From JBKJUK01 sp046590705 (GTDB taxonomy: Bacteria > Acidobacteriota > Thermoanaerobaculia > Gp7-AA8), in NCBI GenBank assembly GCA_046590705.1, contig JBKJUK010000062.1:1-25531 (forward strand): a DNA stretch of 25,531 bases, read 5' to 3'. Shown here piece after piece: positions 1 to 7,537 of the stretch. The position numbers and the translations under genes were made by a program. Below the pieces are notes generated by a model. It was given only the letters and a program-made list of their open reading frames with translations. It was not told where the DNA came from and did not search any database. Positions within the stretch are counted from its first letter, which is position 1. Each line of letters opens with the position of its first letter.

Positions 1-576
1 TTCTCGATGCTGATGGGACGATTCGATAAGGCCATCGAGTTGCGAATGAAGGCCCGCGAACTGGACCCGCTATCGCCTGCGATTCAGGCCAGTCTCGGAT
101 CACCCTACCTTCTGGCACGCAGGTATCCTGAAGCCATCGCCGCGTACCGCAGAACCCTCTCCATGCAGCCTGGTTTTGCCGGAGCACACCACGGGCTCGG
201 GTGGACCTATCTCAGCCAGGGGAATTACGCCCTCGGAGTAGCGCATCTCGAGGAGCGAGCGCGACTCGCCGGTGAAGATCCATTACTGAGCTCTGAGCTC
301 GGCTACGCCTACGCGCTGGCCGGCCAGAAAGAGAAAGCCCGCGCCATTGCCGCACGCCTCTCAGCAGCTGCAGGGGAACGTTATGTATCATCATTCGATC
401 TGGCGCTGATCCATGCCGGACTCGGTGACAAAGACCGGGCTTTCGAATGGCTCGAGCGTGCCTACAACGAGCGTTCGAACCGCCTCACCGGGATCAAGGT
501 GGAGCCGACCATGGACCGGCTCCGCTCGGATCCTCGCTTCGCAAACCTTCTGGCGCGCATGAAGTTTCCTGACTGA
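1..576 (+). CDS. TPR-repeat protein, C-terminal fragment (5' end outside window)
   Basis: The reading frame is open from the first base, so the gene begins upstream and only about 191 residues are visible. They contain consecutive helical pairs with TPR spacing (residues such as A..YRRTL..QP and A..HLEERARLAGEDP), then a tail of the form LRSDPRFANLLARM. That tail is common at the end of acidobacterial TPR proteins that carry an N-terminal protein-kinase domain or a winged-helix DNA-binding domain. TPRs are protein-protein interaction scaffolds, and the signalling or output domain would lie upstream of the window. There is no visible partner downstream: a 330-bp repeat-bearing gap follows. I cannot tell from this fragment whether the full protein is a kinase, a CadC-like regulator or a plain TPR protein. 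Confidence 0.8.
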   Translation, partial: FSMLMGRFDKAIELRMKARELDPLSPAIQASLGSPYLLARRYPEAIAAYRRTLSMQPGFAGAHHGLGWTYLSQGNYALGVAHLEERARLAGEDPLLSSELGYAYALAGQKEKARAIAARLSAAAGERYVSSFDLALIHAGLGDKDRAFEWLERAYNERSNRLTGIKVEPTMDRLRSDPRFANLLARMKFPD

Positions 577-611
577 ACTCGGTTTCAGGTATGCGATTGA
601 GGGAACGCTCC

Positions 612-708
612 GAGCCCCATAAGGGCGGCATCGCCATAGCCCAGGCCGTGAGGCCTGGGACCGTATCCTTCCGAAACATCTCACGAGCCCCATAAGGGGC
701 GACATCGC
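612..708 (+). repeat. Palindromic intergenic repeat, left copy
   Basis: Two near-identical segments starting GAGCCCCATAAGGG (612-634) and GAGCCCCATAAGGGG (685-708) flank a hairpin at 640-659 with 8-bp arms CCCAGGCC/GGCCTGGG and a GTGA loop. The GCCCC...GGGGC and GGCC-rich palindromes resemble REP-type extragenic repeats. The 22-bp hairpin core at 638-659 recurs in exact inverted orientation at 831-852. No gene is apparent in 577-908, and the ORFs there run across these palindromes. Confidence 0.75.
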
Positions 709-830
709 GACTTTGCAGTTCTCGGCGATGGAGGTGGTTCGCTGATGGCGCGACGACGATACCCATCGAAATCTCCGGAGAAACCTCGTGCCGCCCCGCT
801 GGAGCTCGACACTGGCGACGCACTTCAAGC

Positions 831-878
831 CCCAGGCCTCACGGCCTGGGCTAAGCGATGTCGGGCCTCTGGCCCTGT
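831..878 (-). repeat. Palindromic intergenic repeat, right (inverted) copy
   Basis: The core 831-852 is the exact reverse complement of 638-659. It is followed by a GATGTCGGGCC segment matching the CGACATCGC part of the left copy, and by a second small hairpin GGGCC-TCT-GGCCC at 863-875. The two copies lie about 170 bp apart and close the gap between a plus-strand gene end and the minus-strand gene end at 909, so they sit between convergent genes. Confidence 0.75.
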
Positions 879-908
879 AAAGCACCCTGCATCACTTCAG
901 TCGCTGAA

Positions 909-1427
909 TCACTGCCGGGACTGTGTCGACTTGCCGATCACCCGTCCGCTGTCGATCCATTCCGCACCCTTCAACCCGGGTGCAGGAACAGCGACTACAG
1001 CGTAGGGATAGGTGAGAGCCATCGTGACGATGGAGTCTTTACCCGGAGCAGTGACGGGCGCATCAACCTTCGCCATCCCTTCGCTCACCGTTACCCCACC
1101 GGGCGTGATGTCGAACCCGCCTGTCGAACGACTGCCCAGCAGGAGAAACACCACTGACTCCCGGGCGAAGTCGACCGCAGGAAGCTGCGCGCCACCAACG
1201 TGCGACTGCCAGAGCCTGCGGAACGTCTCCGCATCGGACGCGATCCGTACCAGCGCTTCGCGGCTGGCCGAACCGTCGGCAGCGCCGAGCGCGTACCCAC
1301 CCTTCGAGATTGTGCGCACGGTCATAGCGGTCGACTCCTTCTGCTGCACAGGTCGCGGCGCAGTGCCGTCGGAAGCTGCGCAGGATGTCAGGGTTGCTGC
1401 CAGAAAAACCGTTCCGAGTATTCGCAT
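909..1427 (-). CDS. PrcB-like (protease complex subunit) lipoprotein
   Basis: This is a 172-residue protein with a short signal peptide ending in a lipobox (LTSC, Cys16), so it is probably a lipid-anchored envelope protein. After a low-complexity linker the body (about residues 38-165) resembles the PrcB C-terminal domain: a segment with a D-F-x-x-E-x-V-V-F-L-L-L-G strand (VDFARESVVFLLLG), then a G-x-D-I-T-P-G strand, a short turn and a terminal strand ending in I. The family was named after a subunit of a spirochaete protease complex, and most members are uncharacterised. No protease gene is adjacent. A good ribosome site (GGGAAGG, 5 nt before ATG) supports this start. The gene is divergent from the large repeat protein at 1595, and the two share the 1428-1594 spacer. 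Confidence 0.7.
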   Translation of the reverse strand: MRILGTVFLAATLTSCAASDGTAPRPVQQKESTAMTVRTISKGGYALGAADGSASREALVRIASDAETFRRLWQSHVGGAQLPAVDFARESVVFLLLGSRSTGGFDITPGGVTVSEGMAKVDAPVTAPGKDSIVTMALTYPYAVVAVPAPGLKGAEWIDSGRVIGKSTQSRQ

Positions 1428-1594
1428 GGTTACCTTCCCGAATCATTTGTACGCCACTTCACACTGACACCGAAGCTCCATCTGCCACATACGCGCCAGT
1501 CTGCTTCGCAGAGAAACTCGAAAGCCTGCCGCACGTCACAGGATTACGCGAGGCATATCATGACAGGATCATCGCCGCGCGCAGGAGAAGCAGA

Positions 1595-4500
1595 ATGAAC
1601 AGGTCCACACTCTCTTTAGCCACCTTCACGTTCTCTCTTCTGACTGCGTCACCCGCGTTCCCGGCGATCAAGGGAACGGTGATGAGTACCGCAGGACTTC
1701 CCCTTCCCAACGCCAGCATCGTTGCTCACGCGCCCGAGTCCAGCGAAGCACGAATGCAGAGGCTCACCCGGAGCGAGCGTGCACGTCCTTCGATCGCATC
1801 TGCGAACACGGACGCACGGGGCAAGTTCACGCTCGATGTGAAGAAGGAGCCTGTCGTCGAGTTGATGATCGACGCAGAAGGGTACGCGCCAGTGGCGATC
1901 GTGCTCGCCGCGGACGACGACGCCGGGGCCATTCCTCTCCAACCCGCGGTCATGCTCACAGGCACCGTTACCGCAGGCGGAAAACCGGTCGCTGGAGCTG
2001 TGCTCATCTGGTCGGGCGCTGATCGAACGGAGAAGATCCAGGTTACTGGCGACGACGGAAAGTACATGGTTCCGGATCCTAAACTCTGGGCCGTATCCCG
2101 GCGCGTGATGGCAAGTGGTTTCGCCGCTTCTGTCGAGAGTTTCGGGCCTCAAAGCAAGCCGCAACTCGATGCGGTGCTGGGCACCGGGTCGATGCTTGCG
2201 GGAAAACTAACGACGGCCGCAAATACAGAGGCACCAGCGCCGCAATTCCTGGTTGATGGCTGGCCTGCGGCGGCGAAACTGGGAGATGAAGGAAAATTCG
2301 AACTCTCCCACCTGCCGAAAAACTGGCAGGAGATTCGAGTGCTCTCTGGCAGCCGGGCCGGACGTTTTATCTCGGGCGCACGCACACCTGCCACGATACG
2401 ACTCGACAAACCTTCGTCGCTGGCGGGGAGTGTCAGGGACTCCGTCAGCCAGAAACCACTGGCCGGAGCGTCGCTGGTCATCAGTGCTGCCGGCGGACTC
2501 GGTGGCTTGAATCCCAACACGGCCAGCTATCGCGCCATCGCAGATTCGGGAGGAAAGTACACACTCCCTTCGCTCCCATCAGGAAGCTATTCCGTCAATC
2601 TGAGCATGCCTAATTACGTCACTGCGCGTTCGGAGGTGGAACTGAAGCCGGGCGAGAACGTGACCAGAAATCTGAGTGCGTTACGTGCAGCCACAGTCTC
2701 AGGTTCCATCATCGACTCGGGGCGGAAAGCTCTGGCCGCTGCTCGCCTGCTCTCTATCAATACCGGTGCACAACCATTTTTTCCGCTCAATCGCTTCGGC
2801 GGGCTGCGAGCCTCCAGCGCACCCGACGGCTCCTTCGTCCTGCGGAATGTTTCTCCAGAGGTAGAGTTGGAAATCGTGGCCAGTGTCCGCGGCCTTCCGG
2901 AGGCGCGAAGTGCGGCCATGAAGCTTACCTCGGGAGAGAAAAAGTCCGGGCTGGTGATCACGATTCCGGCGGGTCTGAAACTCAGCGGCCTGGTCACCGA
3001 CACGAAAGGAAATCCGATCGCAAACGCCAGGGTGTTCACATCCGCCACGCCACAGGACGCGCCCGGGATGGTGCGTCTGGGAAACCTTCCCGTCAACGAT
3101 GAAGACGCTTTGTTCACAGGACGTGACGGTAAGTTCAGCGCGCAACTGAAGGAAGGGCAGTATGAGCTGCTGGTGCGGGCCGAGGGATTCGCTCCGAATC
3201 GTGTACGGGGCCTTCGTCTGACTGCCGAAACTGAACCGCTGAAGATCATCCTGGTGCCCGGGGTCGAGATCACCGGCCGCGTCGTGCGCAAAAGCGGCGA
3301 AGGCGTCGCGGAGGTCACGATCGTGACGAGTTCGGGCCAGGGGGAGCAGGTGCGCACGGCCGCGGATGGCTCGTTCGTCCTTACCGGCCTGGCTGAAGGA
3401 CAGACGATGGTGATTGCCATCCGTCCGGAAGAGTTCATCCGTGAGATGCGCACAGTTTCAGCACCGAAGCGCGATCTGATCATCGAGTTGCCGGCAGGAG
3501 GTACGATCCGCGGACGGGTGGTCGACAAATCATCGAAGAAACCGGTGACCGACTTCAGGATTGGAACCGGCGAGGTGCGCGCAGGCGGTGGCGGAATGAT
3601 GATGCGGATGCCGGCTACATACCGCTCGGTGCATTCCGACGACGGCTCCTTTCTGCTTGAAAATGTACCGCTGAAATCTTCGGAGTTGACCGTGCAGGCA
3701 CCCGGCTTCGCGGAAGGAAAACTTTCAGGATTCACACTGGAAGAAGGAAAAGTCCTCGAGAACCTGGAGATTGCCCTCGAACCTGGATCCACGCTCACCG
3801 GACGCATCACCTCCAGCGAGGGAACGGCGATCGCTGGCGCTTCCATTCGCATGGAGAGGGCCGGCGATGATAGTCCTATGCCTCAATTCGCCGAAAAGCG
3901 AACCACTACGGACAGCAATGGCGACTACAAACTTGAGAGCCTGCCCTCAGGGGAACTCTCGATCGTCTTCGACAAGGCAGGTTTTCAGACCGAGAGAAAA
4001 ACAGCACGACTCTCCGGCAGAGAGCTCAGGCTCGACGTGCGCCTCAGCCGTGGTCGCGACTTCAGCGGGACGGTAACCACCGAAGCGGGCGCGCCGGTTG
4101 CCGATGCAACCGTGCATGCACAATCAGCGGCTGTGGACGCGCAGCGGCGGAGTGCGCGCAGCGATACCAATGGCAATTTCAAGTTTGAGGGTCTGACCCC
4201 CGGCCGTTACCAGTTCGAAGCAGCCAAGGCTGGCTACGTCTCGGGTGAAGCGAAAGATGTGGACATCCAGAGTGCCGGGAGCAGCGTCCGCCTTACTCTC
4301 ACTTCGGGAGGCACGATCACCGGGCGCGTAACCGGTCTGGCGGCGAATGACCTTCCGGCCACCACCATCTCCGTAGTCTCAGCGGGAAAACGGTCCTCCG
4401 GCGCTGTCGATCCGAGCGGGAGTTTCCAGATCGAGGGAGTGGCTCCCGGTACTGCACGCGTCTCTGCGACCTCGCAGCAGATCATGGGCGACAGGAAAAC

Positions 4501-5593
4501 ATCTCGGGAAAAAACCATTACCGTCGCGGCCGGTGCGGTCGTACAGACCGATATCGAGTTCAATTCCGATATCGTGATCAAAGGACGAGTGACGCGAAAT
4601 GGAAAAGCTGCCGTGAATACGATGGTGTCATTTTCGCCAGCTCTACGAACGGCCGGGCAGGCTTCTCCGAGCACACGTACAGACTCCGAGGGACGATACG
4701 AGATCACCGGAGTCGAGACTGGAAAGTACAGAGTCATGGCGGTGGATCTGGGAAGCTTCGATCCCTATTCAACGGAATACACCGTTGTCGGATCAGCAAC
4801 CTTCGACATCGATATCCGCGGCGCTTCCGTGAGAGGTCGAGTCCTGGACGCGCAAACGAGCGAACCTCTGGCCGGGGCTTCGGTCTCGCTCGAACCCGCC
4901 GACTCGACCGAACCATCATTCTTCAACACCAGAACGGCAGCGACCGACGCCAACGGTGCCTTCTCGCTGGAGTCTGTCCCGGCCGGCCGATACAAAGCCC
5001 GCGCTTCTCTGACGAAATACGGGCAGAAAATCATCGACCTGACCGTCAGTGAAACGGGGACCCCTGACCTCATACTGAAGCTGAGCGCCAACGATGGTTT
5101 GTCCATGAGGGTCTTCGACGCGCGCGACGGACGCGCACTCAACGCCTTGCTCAGAGCCACCGACATGCAGGGTCGTGTTGCCTACCAGGGTGGATCCCGC
5201 AACCAGGCCGACGGCGTGACTCGGCTTCCCCTCTCACCGGGAACGTATCGCATCACGGTTTCGGCCGATGGCTACGCTACCAGCACTTTCACGGTTACAT
5301 CTCCGTCGGAACTGGTGAAGTTGGGTGTCACTCCCGGTGGCAGCGTCAACATCCTGTCGACCCGGCCGTCGCGGGAACGGGCACGGATGCTCAGTAGTTC
5401 GGGCGAGCCTTACCTGATGGCGATTTACGGCGGAATGCCAGGAGAGCTGACCGTCGATCCCGGGTCGACCCGGCTGCCGCATGTCGCACCGGGAACGTAC
5501 GTGCTGGAGCTGCTGAACCTCGACGGCAGCGTTCGGAAGAGAGTTCCGGTGGTGGTGGCCGAAGGGCAGGCCAGTACGGTGAATGTGGAGTGA
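1595..5593 (+). CDS. Secreted protein of about 14 tandem carboxypeptidase-regulatory-like (CnaB-type) domains
   Basis: The product has 1332 residues. The start chosen at 1595 has an AGGAG site 7 nt upstream and gives a clear signal peptide (MNRSTLSLATFTFSLLTA then SPAFPA); the frame is open further upstream but that part looks non-coding. The mature protein is a chain of roughly 85-95-residue beta-sandwich units. Each opens with G-x-V-x-x-x-x-G-x-P-[IL]-x-x-A-x-V, continues with T-D-x-x-G-x-[FY]-x-[FL], and ends with a P-x-G-x-Y turn and an aromatic G-[FY] motif. I count about 14 units, the third and last being the most degenerate. No TonB plug, barrel or peptidase domain follows, so this is not a TonB-dependent receptor. 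A surface-exposed or periplasmic stalk or adhesin role is inferred. Units 8 and 9 are relatively Met- and Gly-rich (around 3590-3610). Confidence 0.85.
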   Translation: MNRSTLSLATFTFSLLTASPAFPAIKGTVMSTAGLPLPNASIVAHAPESSEARMQRLTRSERARPSIASANTDARGKFTLDVKKEPVVELMIDAEGYAPVAIVLAADDDAGAIPLQPAVMLTGTVTAGGKPVAGAVLIWSGADRTEKIQVTGDDGKYMVPDPKLWAVSRRVMASGFAASVESFGPQSKPQLDAVLGTGSMLAGKLTTAANTEAPAPQFLVDGWPAAAKLGDEGKFELSHLPKNWQEIRVLSGSRAGRFISGARTPATIRLDKPSSLAGSVRDSVSQKPLAGASLVISAAGGLGGLNPNTASYRAIADSGGKYTLPSLPSGSYSVNLSMPNYVTARSEVELKPGENVTRNLSALRAATVSGSIIDSGRKALAAARLLSINTGAQPFFPLNRFGGLRASSAPDGSFVLRNVSPEVELEIVASVRGLPEARSAAMKLTSGEKKSGLVITIPAGLKLSGLVTDTKGNPIANARVFTSATPQDAPGMVRLGNLPVNDEDALFTGRDGKFSAQLKEGQYELLVRAEGFAPNRVRGLRLTAETEPLKIILVPGVEITGRVVRKSGEGVAEVTIVTSSGQGEQVRTAADGSFVLTGLAEGQTMVIAIRPEEFIREMRTVSAPKRDLIIELPAGGTIRGRVVDKSSKKPVTDFRIGTGEVRAGGGGMMMRMPATYRSVHSDDGSFLLENVPLKSSELTVQAPGFAEGKLSGFTLEEGKVLENLEIALEPGSTLTGRITSSEGTAIAGASIRMERAGDDSPMPQFAEKRTTTDSNGDYKLESLPSGELSIVFDKAGFQTERKTARLSGRELRLDVRLSRGRDFSGTVTTEAGAPVADATVHAQSAAVDAQRRSARSDTNGNFKFEGLTPGRYQFEAAKAGYVSGEAKDVDIQSAGSSVRLTLTSGGTITGRVTGLAANDLPATTISVVSAGKRSSGAVDPSGSFQIEGVAPGTARVSATSQQIMGDRKTSREKTITVAAGAVVQTDIEFNSDIVIKGRVTRNGKAAVNTMVSFSPALRTAGQASPSTRTDSEGRYEITGVETGKYRVMAVDLGSFDPYSTEYTVVGSATFDIDIRGASVRGRVLDAQTSEPLAGASVSLEPADSTEPSFFNTRTAATDANGAFSLESVPAGRYKARASLTKYGQKIIDLTVSETGTPDLILKLSANDGLSMRVFDARDGRALNALLRATDMQGRVAYQGGSRNQADGVTRLPLSPGTYRITVSADGYATSTFTVTSPSELVKLGVTPGGSVNILSTRPSRERARMLSSSGEPYLMAIYGGMPGELTVDPGSTRLPHVAPGTYVLELLNLDGSVRKRVPVVVAEGQASTVNVE

Positions 5594-5596
5594 GGG

Positions 5597-5897
5597 GCTG
5601 ATGGACGCAGAACTCAGAACGCAGAACGATGAAGTAACAAAAGAGTCAGAAACGTCGCTCGAACTCACAGCAGCGCGTCACAGGCAGGATTGCCTGTGCT
5701 CCACATGCTCGGATATGAGATCGAGCAATGGACGAAGGCCAGCGCGAGCGCAAAGACGCGCACCCGAAACCGTAGCGTGATCAAACGGGGTCAGATGCGA
5801 GGCGAAGCGAGGTCGGACGTTGAGGCGTGGCCTAAGCCACGTTGAAACCGGCCTGCCGACGCGACAACGAAGCAGATGGCCCCGTTTCATCACGCGG
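5597..5897 (+). repeat. Composite intergenic repeat, copy 1
   Basis: It starts 4 bp after the stop of the large secreted protein. Parts in order: a segment with CAGAACGCAGAACGATGAAG (about 5597-5664); a hairpin CACAGGCA-GGAT-TGCCTGTG plus CTCCAC (5679-5704); a spacer of about 70 bp; then a 121-bp palindromic element (5775-5895) bounded by the imperfect inverted ends GCGTGATCAAACGGGG and CCCCGTTTCATCACGC. All parts recur in reverse order and orientation at 6981-7275. This fills the gap between 5593 and the dut gene. Confidence 0.9.
5775..5895 (+). repeat. 121-bp palindromic element, copy 1
   Basis: The ends are imperfect inverted repeats of about 20 bp, and the centre holds a perfect hairpin CGTGGC-CTAA-GCCACG. 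It differs from copy 2 at 3 and from copy 3 at 4 of 121 positions by direct comparison. It has no room for a transposase, so it resembles a MITE or a REP pair moved in trans. Confidence 0.85.
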
Positions 5898-5905
5898 CTA
5901 AAAAA

Positions 5906-6346
5906 CTAGAGACCGGTGCTGCCGAAACCGCCTGCTCCGCGATCTGTCCCATCCAGGGTTTCGCTTAAGACGAACTCGCAATCTGCGATTGCTGCGATCA
6001 CTAACTGCGCGACTCGGTCACCCCTCTCGATTCGGAAGGGCTGATCTCCGAGGTTGATGAGAATCATGCCGATCTCTCCGCGGTAGTCGGCGTCGATGGT
6101 CCCGGGCGCGTTCACCATGGCGATTCCATGTTTCAGCGCAAGGCCGCTTCGTGGACGCACCTGTCCTTCGTAGCCTCCAGGGATGGCAATCGAGATTCCG
6201 GACGGAATCAGCTTCCGCTGGCCGGGCTGAAGAGTAACTGGCTCGTCCACTGCGGCCCTGAGGTCGAAACCTGCCGAGAGCGCGGTTCCTCTCGACGGCA
6301 GCGGAATGTCAGGGCAGCGATTGGTGATGGTGACTGGAAAGGTCAT
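5906..6346 (-). CDS. dut: Deoxyuridine 5'-triphosphate nucleotidohydrolase (dUTPase)
   Basis: This is a trimeric-type dUTPase that hydrolyses dUTP to dUMP and pyrophosphate, keeping uracil out of DNA and feeding dTMP synthesis. All five family motifs are present in 146 residues: SAGFDLRA (24-31), RSGLA (66-70), GTIDADYRGE (82-91, with Asp87 the expected catalytic residue), RGDRVAQLV (108-116) and the glycine-rich RGAGGFGSTG (136-145). Length is normal for a bacterial enzyme. The start at 6346 gives the family-typical MTFPV beginning; an open extension to 6451 would overlap the upstream gene. It lies 28 bp after the gene ending at 6375, so the two are probably co-transcribed. Ribosome site is weak. 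Inverted composite repeats bracket the pair. Confidence 0.96.
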   Translation of the reverse strand: MTFPVTITNRCPDIPLPSRGTALSAGFDLRAAVDEPVTLQPGQRKLIPSGISIAIPGGYEGQVRPRSGLALKHGIAMVNAPGTIDADYRGEIGMILINLGDQPFRIERGDRVAQLVIAAIADCEFVLSETLDGTDRGAGGFGSTGL

Positions 6347-6374
6347 GGCCGGACGGTGGTCGGTGGGCAGGTGA

Positions 6375-6968
6375 TCACACCACTTCTTCGGCAATGGCCT
6401 CTGGCGGCGGCGCGATTGCTTCAGCAGCAGCATCGGCATGCGCAGCCTCATGTCCCGAGAAAGACGCTCCGGGTCCCTTACGATACTTGTCGAGGCGCTT
6501 GGAGAGATGATGCAGGTCGTAGGTGAGTCGCATGACTGTGCGCCGCAGTTTGTACTTCACTCGCTTGAAGCCGTCGAAATCGTCACTGCGCAGAATCGGC
6601 AGGAAAGACTGTATCTCCTCAATTCGCTTACGGACTTTCTCGAGATCTTTGTCCTGCACGTTGAGCATGACTTCGCCTTCGCGCATGAGCAGCGGGGCTT
6701 TTCCGTTCATCTGATCATCGAACCAGCACCACACCTGTACCAGATCGACGCGGCGTCCCTTGGAGAGCAGACGAGTCTCCAGCAGATCCTGCCGGAAGTA
6801 GCCGAGAAGCTTGTGATCGTCGGCGTGGTTGAAGTCGTCGTCGGTGAGATTGCGGGTGTTCCAGACCCCGAAACGCAAGACATCATTACGCGCAGTGCGG
6901 AACTGACGCGTGACTTCGTCCAGGATGCGGGGCGGGAGTTCCGCAAATGAAAGCGGCTCTACAGACAT
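6375..6968 (-). CDS. Conserved-looking hypothetical protein upstream of dut
   Basis: The product has 197 residues and I do not recognise a family. It is soluble-looking, without signal peptide or membrane segment. It has a mixed N-terminal part (FRTARNDVLRFGVWNTRN, 23-40), a Trp/Phe-rich strand (VQVWCWFDDQ), and then a long charged helical region (about 105-165, QDKDLEKVRKRIEEI and KYKLRRTVMRLTYDLHHLSKRL). It ends in an Ala/Glu/Pro-rich tail likely to be disordered. The start at 6968 was preferred because the upstream in-frame extension is translated from the repeat element. A TATACT box ends 6 bp before this ATG, so the mRNA may be leaderless. Linkage to dut might suggest a role with nucleic acid or nucleotides, but nothing in the sequence proves it. 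Confidence 0.8.
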   Translation of the reverse strand: MSVEPLSFAELPPRILDEVTRQFRTARNDVLRFGVWNTRNLTDDDFNHADDHKLLGYFRQDLLETRLLSKGRRVDLVQVWCWFDDQMNGKAPLLMREGEVMLNVQDKDLEKVRKRIEEIQSFLPILRSDDFDGFKRVKYKLRRTVMRLTYDLHHLSKRLDKYRKGPGASFSGHEAAHADAAAEAIAPPPEAIAEEVV

Positions 6969-6974
6969 TTCGCG

Positions 6975-6980
6975 AGTATA
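6975..6980 (-). promoter_or_regulatory. Candidate -10 box (leaderless promoter) for the 6968 gene
   Basis: Read on the minus strand, TATACT occupies positions -12 to -7 if the A of the ATG at 6968 is +1, which is the geometry of a leaderless promoter. I see no good -35 hexamer 17 bp upstream, where the palindromic repeat lies. There is also no Shine-Dalgarno sequence before the ATG. The same box and spacing occur before the gene starting at 9505. Confidence 0.4.
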
Positions 6981-7275
6981 GCGCGTGATGAAACGGGGCC
7001 ATCTGCTTCGTTGTCGCGTCGGCCGGCCGGTTTCAACGTGGCTTAGGCCACGCCTCACCGTCCGACCTCGCTCCGCCTCGCATCTGACCCCGTTTGATCA
7101 CGCTCTCATTTCCGGTGTCCGTGTTTACGCTCGCGCTGGACTTCGTCCAGCTCTCGAAGCTTGTGTGGAGCACAGGCAATCCTGCCTGTGACGCGACAAT
7201 CTCAATTCGAGCGACGTTTCTGACTTTTTTCTTACTTCATCGTTCTGCGTTCTGAGTTCGGCGTTCATCAGCTCC
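6981..7275 (-). repeat. Composite intergenic repeat, copy 2 (inverted)
   Basis: Reverse-oriented copy of 5597-5897. The 121-bp palindromic element comes first (6983-7103), then a spacer shortened relative to copies 1 and 3, then the TGTGGAGCACAGGCA hairpin (7164-7190), then the segment containing GTTCTGCGTTCTGAGTT. Its palindromic end abuts the candidate -10 box of the 6968 gene. The hairpin plus following segment continues into a tandem array. Confidence 0.9.
6983..7103 (-). repeat. 121-bp palindromic element, copy 2
   Basis: It is identical to copy 3 (9691-9811) at 120 of 121 positions and to copy 1 at 118 of 121, in reverse orientation to both. Central hairpin is CGTGGC-TTAG-GCCACG. The near-identity suggests recent spread or gene conversion. 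Confidence 0.85.
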
Positions 7276-7414
7276 GTGTGGAGCACAGGCAATCCTGCCT
7301 GTGACGCGACAATCTCGATTCGAGCGATGACCCTGGACTTTTTTCTTACTTCATCGTTCTGCGTTCTGAGTTCTGCGTTCATCAGGATGTGTGGCACAGG
7401 CAATCCTGCCTGTG
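7164..7414 (+). repeat. Tandem array of a 113-bp unit (two units plus a partial third)
   Basis: Units start at 7164, 7277 and 7390 with TGTGG(AG)CACAGGCAATCC and the hairpin CACAGGCA-ATCC-TGCCTGTG. The first two continue with ACGCGACAATCTC, GACTTTTTTCTTACTTCATC and GTTCTGCGTTCTGAGTT. The third keeps only the hairpin and has lost an AG. Unit spacing is 113 bp both times. No credible gene lies between 6969 and 7537. Confidence 0.9.
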
Positions 7415-7446
7415 ACGCGCTGCCCTCCGTTCGAAGCGCGCCGTTG

Positions 7447-7475
7447 CTCCGGCCTCCCGACCCCGGCCCCCGGCC
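7447..7475 (-). repeat. GC-rich 29-bp intergenic repeat, copy 1
   Basis: The minus strand reads GGCCGGGGGCCGGGGTCGGG and continues AGGCCGGAG. Four more copies lie at 9534-9561, 13420-13448, 13556-13584 and 16606-16635. Successive runs of four to seven G make it a candidate for G-quadruplex formation. Confidence 0.75.
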
Positions 7476-7537
7476 TTTCATCTTTCTTATCCAGTTGTGC
7501 GGAATTGAAAACGTATGCCGTGCGTTTCTGAAAAACG

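Noticed and set aside
391..885. Long minus-strand frames over the TPR tail and following gap.
   Set aside because: They cross palindromic repeats and antisense of a clear TPR coding region.
2614..3852. 412-codon minus-strand frame opposite the large secreted protein.
   Set aside because: Antisense shadow of CnaB-like repeats; low-complexity Ser/Pro/Arg composition without ribosome site.
5678..5893. A 68-71-codon ORF in every composite repeat copy (MMKRGHLLRCRVGRPVSTW...), on the minus strand at 5678-5893 and 9594-9809 and on the plus strand at 6985-7191.
   Set aside because: Of four substitutions among copies of the 121-bp element, three change the amino acid and one is silent, and the frame runs over palindromes and a hairpin. 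It looks like open frame in structured repeat, not a selected protein.
5597..7414. CRISPR array suggested by repeated 20-30-bp palindromic units.
   Set aside because: Spacing is 113 bp with conserved intervening sequence, so there are no unique spacers, and no cas gene is present.
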